This document shows positions 43,124 through 51,755 of a stretch of DNA of 64,000 nucleotides, piece after piece (position 1 is the first letter of the stretch; every line of letters begins with the position of its first letter). Under the pieces are notes generated by a model that did not search any database, was not told where the DNA came from, and saw nothing but the letters and a program-made list of their open reading frames with translations. This stretch comes from Sphaerisporangium album. GTDB lineage: Bacteria; Actinomycetota; Actinomycetes; Streptosporangiales; Streptosporangiaceae. A program made the position numbers and the translations under genes. The DNA lies in contig NZ_QOIL01000011.1 in NCBI RefSeq assembly GCF_003323745.1, positions 208,476 through 272,475 of the forward strand. The letters run 5' to 3'.

Positions 43124-43558
43124 CTACGAGGGTCGAGGGGGAACGCCATGGGGCTCGTAGGCGTGCCGGTACTTCACCTCGAACCACACCGTGCGCCCGG
43201 TGTCGTCCTCGTGGACGTCCCAGCGGTGGGAAATGTGGTCCACCAGCACCAGGCCGCGTCCGCCTTCGGCCTGGTCGTCATCGCACACGCGCGGAGCCGT
43301 TTCGCCGCCGGCGTCCACCACGTCGACGCGGACGAGGTCGTGACAATCGGCGATGGCCAGGGTGACCACGCCGCCGTTTCTCGAATTGGAATGGACGGCG
43401 GCGTTGGTGACGACCTCGGATACCAGTAATACGACGTCGTCCAGCGCCGGGTGATGCTTCCCGAGTTTGGCGCGCACGTATTCACGGGCCTGTGCGGCCG
43501 ACTGCGGAGAACCGGTCAGGTGGGTAACGCCGAGCAGGAATCCTGTCATCATCGGCAT
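43124..43558 (-). CDS. Anti-sigma-like ATPase (RsbW type)
   Basis: 144 residues from ATG 43558 (ATG 43552 or 43549 possible). HATPase motifs: VVLLVSEVVTNAAVHS (N-box), VRVDVVDAGGETAPRV (G1 region), EGGRGLVLVDHISHRW (G2). It is divergent from an XRE-DUF5753 gene that is followed by DUF397; this trio recurs widely in Streptomyces-type genomes (whiJ/abaA-like loci) and takes part in developmental or antibiotic regulation there. The direct partner is unknown. Confidence 0.85.
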   Translation of the reverse strand: MPMMTGFLLGVTHLTGSPQSAAQAREYVRAKLGKHHPALDDVVLLVSEVVTNAAVHSNSRNGGVVTLAIADCHDLVRVDVVDAGGETAPRVCDDDQAEGGRGLVLVDHISHRWDVHEDDTGRTVWFEVKYRHAYEPHGVPPRPS

Positions 43559-43626
43559 GCCTTTTCGCTCGCCGGAGAATTGCCGGACGTGATCGGGAGT
43601 TCGCCCTAACAGAATGCCGCCATCGG

Positions 43627-43654
43627 ACTACTCTTGGTAGTGGATCGCATCCAC
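43627..43654. promoter_or_regulatory. Adjacent dyads in the divergent promoter
   Basis: ACTAC-TCTTG-GTAGT (43627-43641) overlaps GTGGAT-CGC-ATCCAC (43640-43654). Both are perfect short inverted repeats lying between the ATPase and XRE genes, and are candidate operators for the XRE-DUF5753 protein. Confidence 0.4.
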
Positions 43655-43725
43655 CCCGTGACCACAGTCATGGTGGGCGGCGTGATTCATGCAGCGAAGT
43701 GTCCTAGTCGATAGGCAGGTGCACC

Positions 43726-44574
43726 ATGCCCCCCGACCGAGAGCCAGACCCGTACGAGTCCCCGCGCGCCCTGTTCGCCTTCGAGCTGCGCCGCTACCGG
43801 AACGCGGTCAACATGAGCCAGCGCCAGCTCGCCCAGCGCCTCGGCTATTCCGACTCGATGGTCAACATGGTCGAGCAGGTCAAACGCCCCCCGTCCCGCC
43901 AGTTCGCGGAACTGTGCGACCAGGTCTTCGGCCTGGACGGCACCATGGTCAGGCTGTATATGGCCACGACCTGGCACAAGGCCCCCGAATACCTGCGCCC
44001 GTGGCTGGAGGAAGAGGAGGACGCGACGGGGCTGAGAACCTGGCAGCCGATGATCGTCCCCGGTCTGCTCCAGACCGAGGCGTACGCTCGTGAAGTCCTC
44101 GCCGCAACGCCCGGCATCACCGATGAGGTGCTGGAAAGGCGGCTGACCAACCGTATGCAGCGGCAGGCGATCCTTCACCGGGAAAAGCCGCCCGCGCTCA
44201 GCGTGGTCATGGACGAAGGCGTTATCCGGCGCGTGATCGGCGATATGGAGGTCACCCGCGAACAGCTAAGGTACCTGCTTGAGATCGCCCGGCATCCCCA
44301 GGTGACGATCCAAGTCGTGCCTTGCACGGTGCGGGCGCACTGCGGGATGGCAGGCGGCTTCATCATCGCGGAACGGAACGGGCACCCCTACGCCGCATAC
44401 ACGGATGCGCAACCGTCCGGACGCACCTTCGACGACCGCCGATTGATCGCCGAGCTGGTCCGCCGGTACGACGCGCTCCGGGCCGAGGCCGTCCCGTTCA
44501 GCCAGTCACTTCGACTAATAGAGGAAGCGGTGAACCAAAGTGATGCAAGACCTTCAGGACGCACGGTGGCGTAA
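43726..44574 (+). CDS. XRE-family regulator with DUF5753 domain
   Basis: 282 residues from ATG 43726. The helix-turn-helix is RYRNAVNMSQRQLAQRLGYS, DSMVNMVEQVKRPPSRQFAE. From about residue 95 the DUF5753 domain begins (LRTWQPMIVPGLLQTEAYAR), with QVVPCTVRAHCGMAGGFIIA near its end. It is the canonical partner of DUF397 proteins in actinomycetes, acting as a DNA-binding repressor whose activity the small protein modulates (WhiJ-type). Its end overlaps the DUF397 gene by 35 bp. Confidence 0.9.
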   Translation: MPPDREPDPYESPRALFAFELRRYRNAVNMSQRQLAQRLGYSDSMVNMVEQVKRPPSRQFAELCDQVFGLDGTMVRLYMATTWHKAPEYLRPWLEEEEDATGLRTWQPMIVPGLLQTEAYAREVLAATPGITDEVLERRLTNRMQRQAILHREKPPALSVVMDEGVIRRVIGDMEVTREQLRYLLEIARHPQVTIQVVPCTVRAHCGMAGGFIIAERNGHPYAAYTDAQPSGRTFDDRRLIAELVRRYDALRAEAVPFSQSLRLIEEAVNQSDARPSGRTVA

Positions 44575-44743
44575 GAGCAGCTTCAGCGCGGACCAGGGAG
44601 AGTGTGTCGAGGTGGCGTCGAACCTGCCGGGGCTGGTAGCGGTCCGCGACAGTAAGAACCCGTCAGGTCCGGCTCTTGTCGCCTCTCCTGGCGGCTGGTC
44701 GGCGTTCCTGCGCGGCCTCGCGCGAGGAGAACTGTCCGCCTGA
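44540..44743 (+). CDS. DUF397 protein
   Basis: 67 residues from GTG 44540 (ATG 44543 equally possible). The full signature is present: ARWRKSSFSADQGECVEVAS, VAVRDSKNPSGPALVASPGG, WSAFLRGLARGEL. Acts with the upstream XRE-DUF5753 protein by family precedent. Translational coupling through the 35-bp overlap supports a fixed stoichiometry. Confidence 0.9.
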   Translation: MMQDLQDARWRKSSFSADQGECVEVASNLPGLVAVRDSKNPSGPALVASPGGWSAFLRGLARGELSA

Positions 44744-44767
44744 CCTGGCCGCGTCCCCCTGGTGATG

Positions 44768-44809
44768 GATCCTCAGGTGAGATGTCCCGACGGTGCTCAT
44801 CTGAGGATC
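44768..44809. terminator. Bidirectional hairpin terminator
   Basis: GATCCTCAGGTGAG and CTCATCTGAGGATC form a 14-bp stem with one mismatch between convergent DUF397 and DUF3052 genes. Confidence 0.7.
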
Positions 44810-44847
44810 GGTCACAGGCCAGCGAGCGGGCCCTCCCGTCGGCCGGG

Positions 44848-45288
44848 TCAGGTGGTGCGGTTCTCCTTGCGGCGGACGAACTTCAGGCCGGACCAGTCGT
44901 CGCCCAGGGCGGCGACCTTCACGTCCACGACGCCGAGCGGCAGTAAGACCTCGCGCAGCAGATTCTCGGTGATGTCACTGGCGTGCCCAGCGGCGCGGCG
45001 GGGCCAGGCGATCCACAGCATCGCGTGGTCGGCGAGGTCGTGGACCAGTTGGGACGACTCATCCGCCAGGTCGGCCGCCGCGCGGTAGAAGGCCACGGTG
45101 ACGTCGGCCCCGGCGGTCCCGCCGGCGTTCGTGACCGCGCAGTCGTCGGGGAGGTCTGGGATGGCCCAGCCATCGGGGCGGTGCGCCAGGCGGACCCGGT
45201 AGCCGGGCTTGACGCCGATCTTCTTGGCGAGCGGGGTGCCCGAGTATCCGGAGGTGGCCACGCCCCACCGTAGCGTCCGAAAATCCAT
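44848..45288 (-). CDS. DUF3052 family protein
   Basis: 146 residues from ATG 45288; GTG 45261 is the alternative and begins nearer the conserved SGYSGTPLAKKIGVKPGYRV. Further family text: AADLADESSQLVHDLADHAM, LWIAWPRRAAGHASDITENL and ending LKFVRRKENR. This small actinobacterial family has no firm function. A TATATG hexamer lies 8 nt before the ATG, so the transcript may be leaderless. Confidence 0.85.
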   Translation of the reverse strand: MDFRTLRWGVATSGYSGTPLAKKIGVKPGYRVRLAHRPDGWAIPDLPDDCAVTNAGGTAGADVTVAFYRAAADLADESSQLVHDLADHAMLWIAWPRRAAGHASDITENLLREVLLPLGVVDVKVAALGDDWSGLKFVRRKENRTT

Positions 45289-45382
45289 GAGATGGCCATA
45301 TATTCGATTGCCTCGCAGGAATCGACCGCAGGTGCGGGACCCGGCCGGTCATCGGCGGCCCGGATCGGGGGATCCGGGTGCC

Positions 45383-46882
45383 TCAGCGCAGGGCCGCGGG
45401 GTGGGTGACGGCCTCGATGAGGCGGGGGGCCAGGGCCGCGGCCTGGGCGCGGATCTCGGGGACCGCCGTCGTCTCGTACCACTTGCCGCGCAGGGGCGGG
45501 CCGAGGGTGAAGACGTGGTCGGACGGGCGACCGGTGGTGTCGAGGACGGCGCCGTCGCCGTCGGCGTCCAGGCCGAGCCCGAGCGGGCCGGGGCGGATCA
45601 CCCCGTCGGCGAGCAGGCGGGCAAGGAAGGGGTCGCGGTCGGCCCCGGAGGCGGGGCCGGTGCCGTTGACCAGCCAGTCGACCCGCAGGTCGCGCCGGAC
45701 GTCGCCGTCCTCCACCGCGACGGTCAGCCCGTCCGGAGAGCATGTCACACCGGAGATGCCGACGGCGTTCGCCGCCCCGGCCGCGCCGACCGGGCCTATG
45801 ACGCCTGCCGCGCCGACCGGGCCTATGGCGTTCGCCGGGCCGGCCGCGCCGATCGGGCCCGCGGTGTGGACGGCGCTGACCACTTGGCCGCGCAGTACGC
45901 GTAGGCGGCCGGTGGCGCGCAACTCGTCGACGAGGGCGGCCGTGGCGGGGGCGAGGCGGTGGCGGTGGATCTCCCAGTAGCGGGCCACCAGGCGCAGGAA
46001 CCGGCGCTGGTCGCCGGGGGCGAGCCGTGACCACAGGTCCGGGACGCGGGGCCGCAGGCCGTCCACCACGGCGTGCCAGTCGCCGTCGTTGTCCCGGACG
46101 GCGCTCCTGACGGCTCGCAGCAGCCGGGCGAGCGTGAGTGGGCCTTCGGGGACGGGCGCGGGGACGGGCGGGGGCGACGGGTGCCGGTGCGGCCGGGGCA
46201 GAAGGCCGTGCCGGGAGACGGCGTACACCACCGCGCGCGGGTCGGTCCCGGTGACCGTGAGCGCGATGTCCACCATGGTCAGGCCGGTGCCCATCACGAG
46301 CACCGCGCCGTCGCGGACGCGGCCGAGCGCGCCCGGCGCCCACGGGTCGGCGATGTAGCGTTCGCCGGTGTGCCCGATGAGGCCCGGGGGCGTGGCCGGG
46401 GAGGGGTTGCCCGTGGCGAGCACCAGCGCGTCGCCCTCGATCACGCGCCCGTCGGTGAGGCGCACGTGGAGTGGACGGCCGGTGGCCGGGCGGGCGAGCG
46501 AGCAGGCCGTGCCGGTCACCCGGGTCAGCCGCCGTTCGGGCGCGGCGCGGCGCGCCTCGGTGTCCAGGACGTGGCGCAGGTAGCGTCCGTACGCCTCGCG
46601 GGGGAGGAAGTCGGACCCGGCGACGTCCAGGCCGTTCGCGTGGGCCCAGGCCAGCAGGTGGCCGGGGTCGCCGTCCACGGCGCTCATCTTCTCGGCGCAG
46701 GCGTTGAGCAGGTGACGCGGGTCGGTGGTGGCGTAGGCCTGCCCGAGCGCGTGGCGCCCGTCCCGGTCGACCAGCACGACTTCCAGCGGTGCGCCGTTCG
46801 CCGGCGCGCGGAGCAGGTGGATGGCCGCCAGGCTTCCGCTGGCGCCGCCGCCCACGATGACGACCGCTGGAGGGTGAGGCAC
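45383..46882 (-). CDS. FAD/NAD(P)-binding protein with internal Gly/Pro/Ala repeat
   Basis: 499 residues from ATG 46882. N-terminal Rossmann VVIVGGGASGSLAAIHLLRA, HALGQAYATTDPRHLLNACA and DALVLATGNPSPATPPG fit the FAD-NAD(P)-binding family (HI0933/SidA-like). Residues about 339-375 form a collagen-like low-complexity insert (GPIGAAGPANAIGPVGAAG). The end, VFTLGPPLRGKWYETTAVPE, matches the family and closes the FAD site. Cytoplasmic oxidoreductase of unknown substrate. Confidence 0.8.
   Translation of the reverse strand: MPHPPAVVIVGGGASGSLAAIHLLRAPANGAPLEVVLVDRDGRHALGQAYATTDPRHLLNACAEKMSAVDGDPGHLLAWAHANGLDVAGSDFLPREAYGRYLRHVLDTEARRAAPERRLTRVTGTACSLARPATGRPLHVRLTDGRVIEGDALVLATGNPSPATPPGLIGHTGERYIADPWAPGALGRVRDGAVLVMGTGLTMVDIALTVTGTDPRAVVYAVSRHGLLPRPHRHPSPPPVPAPVPEGPLTLARLLRAVRSAVRDNDGDWHAVVDGLRPRVPDLWSRLAPGDQRRFLRLVARYWEIHRHRLAPATAALVDELRATGRLRVLRGQVVSAVHTAGPIGAAGPANAIGPVGAAGVIGPVGAAGAANAVGISGVTCSPDGLTVAVEDGDVRRDLRVDWLVNGTGPASGADRDPFLARLLADGVIRPGPLGLGLDADGDGAVLDTTGRPSDHVFTLGPPLRGKWYETTAVPEIRAQAAALAPRLIEAVTHPAALR
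45757..45866. repeat. In-frame minisatellite within the FAD protein gene
   Basis: Three imperfect copies of a unit containing GCCGCGCCGACCGGGCCTAT, spaced by 25-35 bp, encode the Gly-Pro-Ala insert. Lengths remain multiples of three, so the frame is kept. Confidence 0.8.
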
Positions 46883-47799
46883 GTGCTCAGAATAACCCTG
46901 TATACCTACATGACATAAGGGTTATAGCTCAACTCCGGGTTGCGGGTGGGTGAAGTTTTGCGTCGTATGCCCGATTTGCTGGCCTGGGGTCAGCAGGCGC
47001 CGCGCGGGTGCGGGCCCTGCCGGCCGGGGACGGTGCGCCAGTCGCTGGAAACGACGGTCGCGCTCGGGCAGCCAAGGGAGTTGGCCCGCGCCGGGCTCGC
47101 GCCAGGGCCCGCGTCGGGGTCGGGTCGTAGGTGTCCAGCGCGGGGGAGACGCTGTGCGCGTCGGTGAGCGTGGTGAAGTACGGGCGGTAGAACGCCCGCT
47201 GGTCGCCGCTCGGCCCCGCGAAGGACGTCGCCGTGCCGTCGAACACCACGAACCGCGGACGCACGTCTCCTCGTAGCCCAGGCGCGGGTCGCCCGAGCCG
47301 TACGCGGCTCGTCCGCACGCGCGTTCGCGGTCCCCGGCCCGGGGCGTGGGCGTGGCGCGGGCGGGAAACCAGACGCAACCAGACTTCCGCCGACATGGAC
47401 GGCGTTCCAGCCCACCCGCCCCCGGAAATGCGCGTTCGGGACGCTCCGCGCCTCGCGGACCGTGCGACGCCCGTCACGGCGTCCCCGTTATTTGGGTGGC
47501 CCATATCCGGCCTGAATATGAGCGGTCCGATTTCCGGATTTCCGAGATCCGAGGTCATCGTGGCTGGCCAGGCCGGTGATGGCGGTGAACGGCCGGGCAT
47601 TTTCGGGTGCGGCGAGGCTGGTGCGGACGACCGGTTTCCCGAAGTGTCCGCACTAGTAACGGCGGGTTTCCTGACGCTGCCGGGAGATTGAATCATTGAC
47701 CAATCCGAAGCAACAATGAGAAACCCTCTTGCCCGCTTTGTCGTCTCATTTCTAGGTTCGTGGCCATGAGGGCTGCCGCACGCGCGCGAGGGGACCGCC
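46883..47799. other. 917-bp region without a supportable gene
   Basis: Divergent promoters of the FAD protein and the 47800 gene must lie at its ends. In between, the minus strand around 47120-47250 reads FVVFDGTATSFAGPSGDQRA, FYRPYFTTLTDAHSVSP, which looks protein-like but has no intact frame. It is probably gene debris. Confidence 0.4.
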
Positions 47800-48195
47800 A
47801 TGACGGACGATGAGCGGTCGTGGCGGCATCCGTCCGCGCAGGCCGCCCACCGGCTGAGCCGTGCCCTGGAACGGCACGGCATCACGGGCGAGGTCCACGA
47901 GGGGCGCGGGCTCGCGCTGGTCAGCGTGTGGGTCGACCTCGTCGCGTGGACCGACGGCTCCTGCTTCTGGTGGTCGGGTGCCGTGACGGCGGGCAACCGC
48001 AGGAGCTACAGCTACAGCCCCGCCGACGACCCGGTGACCACGGCCCGGCGGGTCGCCGAGCGTTACGCCCAACTCCGCCGGCAGTCCGAGGCGGATCGGG
48101 GCCGGGAACCCGCGCATCAGGAGGCCGCGCCTCGGGAAGTGTGGCCTCAGGGGGATCGGCCCCATGAGGACCGGCCCGCGGAGGGCCGAGCGTAG
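47800..48195 (+). CDS. Small conserved protein, paralogue of the element gene at 31290
   Basis: 131 residues from ATG 47800 (GAGGGG 6 nt upstream). Core: RALERHGITGEVHEGRGLAL, LVAWTDGSCFWWSGAV, SPADDPVTTARRVAERYAQL. A charged, low-complexity tail (about residues 95-131) is absent from the element copy. Soluble, function unknown. The family seems confined to actinomycetes as far as I can judge. Confidence 0.7.
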   Translation: MTDDERSWRHPSAQAAHRLSRALERHGITGEVHEGRGLALVSVWVDLVAWTDGSCFWWSGAVTAGNRRSYSYSPADDPVTTARRVAERYAQLRRQSEADRGREPAHQEAAPREVWPQGDRPHEDRPAEGRA

Positions 48196-48358
48196 CGGGA
48201 TCGCTCCGCGGGCCGCGCATCTGGCCGGCGGTCGTCGGGGATCGCCGAACCATGGCCGCTCGTGCGCGCCCATTCCCCACTTGTCCGACCAAACGATCGA
48301 TGATCACGGCTACCGGACGTCCGACTGCCTAGCATCGCCGGACGGCAGCAGGTCATAC

Positions 48359-48395
48359 GGCCGGTTCGGGCGGGCCTCGCCCGCCCGAACCGGCC
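48359..48395. terminator. Perfect 17-bp hairpin
   Basis: Arms of 17 bp at 48359-48375 and 48379-48395 with a CTC loop, between the convergent 47800 and HAD genes. The remaining 334-bp gap shows nothing else. Confidence 0.8.
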
Positions 48396-48529
48396 GCCCG
48401 GCCCCTGCCGAGAGGGTGACGACCAGGTCGAGGGGTTCCTGTGACAGATCGTCGGCTGGGCCCGGCCCAGGGGACGGCGATGTGCGTGGGGGCGGATGCC
48501 CGGCCGCCGCTCGGTGGCCCGGGGGACGG

Positions 48530-49171
48530 TCACCCGGTCGCGGGCCGGGGCCGGAGCGAACGGGTGAGCAGGCCGGCGAGCTCGGCCAGGCCGGTGAGCG
48601 GCACGTCGCCGGGCAGGCCCCTGAGGGAGGCGACCGTCGCGCCCGCCGCCCACCCGGCCGCCGTCCCCGGGGTGCTGTCCTCGACGACCAGGCAGCGGCC
48701 GGGGTGGACGCCGAGCCGGGCGGCGGCGAGGACGTAGCCCTCGGGGTCGGGCTTGCCTGCCGTCACGTCCTCGATGGTGAGCAGCACGGGCGGGTCGATG
48801 CCGGCCGCGCCGAGACGGGCCTTGGCCAGCCGCGCGTCGGCGCTGGTGACGACCGCCCACGGCAACGCCAGGTCGCCGAGCGCGGCCACCAGTTCCCGCG
48901 CGCCCGGTGCGGGGACCACGTCGGACAGGTCGTCGTACTGCAGGGCGAGCTGGCGGGCCGCCGCGGCGGCCACGGCCGTCTCCTCGGCGCCGGGCAGCAG
49001 CCGGCGGACCGTGAGGATGGACGGGCTGCCGTGCATGATCTCCAGTACCGTCCCGGCGTCCACGCCGTACTCGGCGGCCCACACCCTCCACCCGCGTTCG
49101 ACGGCGGCGTCGGAGTCCACGAGCGTGCCGTCCATGTCGAGCAGGACGGCCTCGACGTGCGTCAGATCCAT
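48530..49171 (-). CDS. HAD-superfamily sugar phosphatase-like hydrolase
   Basis: 213 residues from ATG 49171 (GGAAGGGG 5 nt upstream). Motif I LLDMDGTLVDSD carries the nucleophile and acid/base Asp. VVTSADARLAKARLG holds motif II, and GKPDPEGYVLAAARLG with VVEDSTPGTAAGWAAG motifs III and IV. The cap region and length suit beta-phosphoglucomutase-like/sugar-phosphate phosphatases. Divergent from a ROK regulator across a 23-bp palindrome, so it is probably induced by a sugar or sugar phosphate. Confidence 0.85.
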   Translation of the reverse strand: MDLTHVEAVLLDMDGTLVDSDAAVERGWRVWAAEYGVDAGTVLEIMHGSPSILTVRRLLPGAEETAVAAAAARQLALQYDDLSDVVPAPGARELVAALGDLALPWAVVTSADARLAKARLGAAGIDPPVLLTIEDVTAGKPDPEGYVLAAARLGVHPGRCLVVEDSTPGTAAGWAAGATVASLRGLPGDVPLTGLAELAGLLTRSLRPRPATG

Positions 49172-49187
49172 GTCCACCCCTTCCGGT

Positions 49188-49210
49188 TTATACTCGTGGC
49201 ACGAGCATAA
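49188..49210. promoter_or_regulatory. 23-bp palindrome, probable ROK operator
   Basis: TTATACTCGTG (49188-49198), central G, CACGAGCATAA (49200-49210); one mismatch in 11 bp. It lies 16 bp upstream of the HAD start and 17 bp upstream of the ROK start. Confidence 0.65.
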
Positions 49211-49227
49211 GGTGGTGGACACGGCGG

Positions 49228-50490
49228 ATGGCAAGCGACGGGCCCCGGCGATCCGGCGACGCCGCTCCGGGAACAGGGACCGGCGACCGGCCCGAGCGCG
49301 CCCGCACCGCGCGCTGGCGCACCGCGGCCGACGTGCTGGCCCGGGTCCGCGGGGAGCCCGGCATCACCCGCGCCGAGCTGGCCCGGCGGCTGAACCTGAC
49401 CACCGGGTCGGCCACCGAGATCACCGCGCGGCTGCGCGAGCTGCGCCTGCTCAGCGAGACCCCGGCGCCCGCGCGGGGCCGCGGACGGCCGACCACCGTC
49501 CTCGCGCCGCACCCCTCCGGCCCGCTGGTCCTCGCGGTCGACCTGCGCCAGGAGGACTGGCGGTGCGGGCTCGCCTCGCTGGACGGGCGGATCCACGACC
49601 TCCGGCAGGGACGGCACGCCGGCCGCGAGCCCGGCGCCGTCCTCGGTGCGCTCGGCGAGGTCGTCGCCGGCGCGTGGCGACGTCACGGCGACCGGCTGCG
49701 CGCGGTGTCCCTGGCCGTACCCGCCACCGTCCGCGACGGCCGGATCGTCCAGGCGTCCGGCCTCGGCTGGGGGCCGGTCGAGCTCGGCGCGCTGACCGCC
49801 CGCTCGCGTCTGCCTCTGCTGGTCGGCAACGACGCCACCCTCGCCGGGGTGGCCGAGGCGCGCACGGGGGCCGCCGCCGGGGCCGGGACCGCGCTGCACC
49901 TGCTGGTCGAGGTCGGCGTCGGCGGCGCCCTCATCGTCGGGGGCCGCCCGGTCACGGGCGCGGGCGGCACGGGCGGCGAGTACGGGCACATGCCCTTCGG
50001 CGACCGGGCGCTGCGCTGCCCCTGCGGCGCGCGCGGGTGCTGGGACCTGGAGGTGGACGGCCGCGCCCTCGCCCGCCACCTCGGCGCGCCCGCCCCGCGC
50101 GACCCGCGTACGTACGCCCGCCGGGTCCTCGCCCGGGTCGCGGGCCGGGAGGCCGCGGGGGACGGTCTCGACGACGTTCCCATCGAGGCGGCCGCGCGGG
50201 CGGCGGGCGTGGTCGCCGGGTCGCTGGCGGCGGGCATCGCCGGGCTGGTCAACGCCCATGCCCCCGACGTCGTCACGCTCGGCGGCCTGGCCGTCCACCT
50301 GCGCGCCGCCGCTTCCGCCCGCTTCGGCGCGGCCTACGCGGACGGACTGATGAGCTTCCGCAGGGACCTGCCCCCGCCCGTCCTCGACGCCGCGTACGGC
50401 GACGACGGCGCGCTGCACGGCGCCGTCGCCGTCGGCCTGGACCACGTCACGAGCGAGGCGGCGCTCGCGGCGTGGGCGGATGCTCTGTGA
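49228..50490 (+). CDS. ROK-family transcriptional regulator
   Basis: 420 residues from ATG 49228. Winged helix: VLARVRGEPGITRAELARRL, NLTTGSATEITARLRELRLL. The ROK domain has LLVGNDATLAGVAEARTG, VGVGGALIVGGRPVTG, and the zinc motif CPCGARGCWDLE. By position it represses itself and the divergent HAD phosphatase through the palindrome between them. Effector unknown, likely a sugar. Confidence 0.9.
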   Translation: MASDGPRRSGDAAPGTGTGDRPERARTARWRTAADVLARVRGEPGITRAELARRLNLTTGSATEITARLRELRLLSETPAPARGRGRPTTVLAPHPSGPLVLAVDLRQEDWRCGLASLDGRIHDLRQGRHAGREPGAVLGALGEVVAGAWRRHGDRLRAVSLAVPATVRDGRIVQASGLGWGPVELGALTARSRLPLLVGNDATLAGVAEARTGAAAGAGTALHLLVEVGVGGALIVGGRPVTGAGGTGGEYGHMPFGDRALRCPCGARGCWDLEVDGRALARHLGAPAPRDPRTYARRVLARVAGREAAGDGLDDVPIEAAARAAGVVAGSLAAGIAGLVNAHAPDVVTLGGLAVHLRAAASARFGAAYADGLMSFRRDLPPPVLDAAYGDDGALHGAVAVGLDHVTSEAALAAWADAL

Positions 50491-50505
50491 TCTACACGCC
50501 GTGAC

Positions 50506-50877
50506 TCAGAAGCTGTAGGGCCCGAAGCGGCCCCAGGCGACCAGGGCGGAGAGGACCAGCAGGACGACGTTGATCACGATGCCCTGGGGCTCGCCGCGGC
50601 GGCCGTGGACGACGATGGCGCCGATCATGGTGATCACGAGGCCGGTCGCGGCCAGCGGGGTCAGGATCGGGGCGATGCCGGTGGCGGCGGGGAGGATCAG
50701 GCCGAGGGCGGCGAGGAACTCGACCGCGCCGATGAGCTTGACCGTGCCGGCGGAGAAGTCGCCGACCCACGGCATCTGCGGGGCCAGTTGTTCCTTGGGA
50801 CGGGTGGACTTCAGCACGCCGGCGAGGCCGAACGCCAGGGCCAGGAGTGCCTGAAGCACCCAGAGGAAGACGTTCAC
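50506..50877 (-). CDS. DoxX family membrane protein
   Basis: 123 residues from GTG 50877, set by AAGGAG 5 nt upstream. Four membrane segments; DoxX-like text VLQALLALAFGLAGVLKSTR, LIGAVEFLAALGLILPAATG. DoxX proteins are linked to oxidative and thiol stress in actinobacteria. Divergent from a TetR regulator, a common pairing that suggests control by it. Confidence 0.85.
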   Translation of the reverse strand: MNVFLWVLQALLALAFGLAGVLKSTRPKEQLAPQMPWVGDFSAGTVKLIGAVEFLAALGLILPAATGIAPILTPLAATGLVITMIGAIVVHGRRGEPQGIVINVVLLVLSALVAWGRFGPYSF

Positions 50878-51035
50878 AGGGTCTCCTTCGAAGGGCCGGA
50901 CGGGGAGGGTGCGGTCCAGGCGTGCCGGCCGCACAGCCTGGGGATCACCTCCGGAAAAGCGCGCCCGACCTGCGCGTCCGGAAGTCGAGGGGTTCCTCGG
51001 CTTTGGGAGCGTAGCACATAAGTCGAGGGTGGCCT

Positions 51036-51052
51036 CCAGTTGGTTACACTGG
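51036..51052. promoter_or_regulatory. Short dyad before the TetR gene
   Basis: CCAGT-TGGTTAC-ACTGG just upstream of the TetR start at 51057. AAGTCGAGGG also repeats at about 50982 and 51020. Candidate TetR operator region shared with doxX. Confidence 0.35.
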
Positions 51053-51056
51053 GGAA

Positions 51057-51737
51057 ATGCCGCCCGACGACTCCGCTCACACCGCAGCCGCCCGGCCCCT
51101 CCGTCGTGACGCGCGACGCAACCGCGACGCCCTTCTCGCCGCGGCGCGCGCGGTCTTCGCCTCCGAAGGGCTCGACGCTCCGCTGGAGCAGATAGCCCGG
51201 CAGGCCGGCGTGGCCATCGGCACGCTCTACCGCAACTTCCCCACCCGCATGGAACTGGTCGAGGCGATCTTCCTCGAGAAGCTCGGCGCGTGGCTGGAGC
51301 ACGCTGAGCGGGCGCTCGTCATGGACGACGCGTGGGAGGCGTTCGCCTTCTACCTGGAGCGGTTGTGCGAGCTCCAGGCGCACGACCGGGGGTTCAACGA
51401 CCTGGCGTCCATGCGCTTCCCCGACGCCTCGTGCAGCGAGCGCGCCCGGGGCCGCATCTACGAGCTCAGCGTCCTCATCGTGGAGCGCGCCCAGGCCGCG
51501 GGCGCGGTCAGGCCCGACGTCACCGCCGAGGACCTCGCGCTCGTCGTGTGGGCGCACACGCGCATCACCGACGCCACGAGCGTGGTCTGCCCGACGGCCT
51601 GGCGGCGCCACCTCGGCCTGATGCTGGACGCCTTCCGCGCCGACCGCGCCCACCCGCTGCCCGAGCCGCCCATGCGCCCCGACCAGGTCTACAAGGCGAT
51701 GGTCGACCTCGGTGGGTCCAGCACCTGCGGGGGCTGA
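51057..51737 (+). CDS. TetR-family regulator
   Basis: 226 residues from ATG 51057. N-terminal DNA-binding domain: RNRDALLAAARAVFASEGLD, LEQIARQAGVAIGTLYRNFP. The C-terminal ligand domain is helical, ending with SSTCGG. Divergent from doxX, which is its likeliest target. The 3' end runs to within 19 bp of the convergent corA gene. Confidence 0.9.
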   Translation: MPPDDSAHTAAARPLRRDARRNRDALLAAARAVFASEGLDAPLEQIARQAGVAIGTLYRNFPTRMELVEAIFLEKLGAWLEHAERALVMDDAWEAFAFYLERLCELQAHDRGFNDLASMRFPDASCSERARGRIYELSVLIVERAQAAGAVRPDVTAEDLALVVWAHTRITDATSVVCPTAWRRHLGLMLDAFRADRAHPLPEPPMRPDQVYKAMVDLGGSSTCGG

Positions 51738-51755
51738 CCCTCGGCGCCGCGAAGG

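Noticed and set aside
47233..47691. Plus-strand 152-codon frame in the gap before 47800
   Set aside because: No ribosome site, no recognisable domain, and Arg/Pro/Gly-rich composition at the start.
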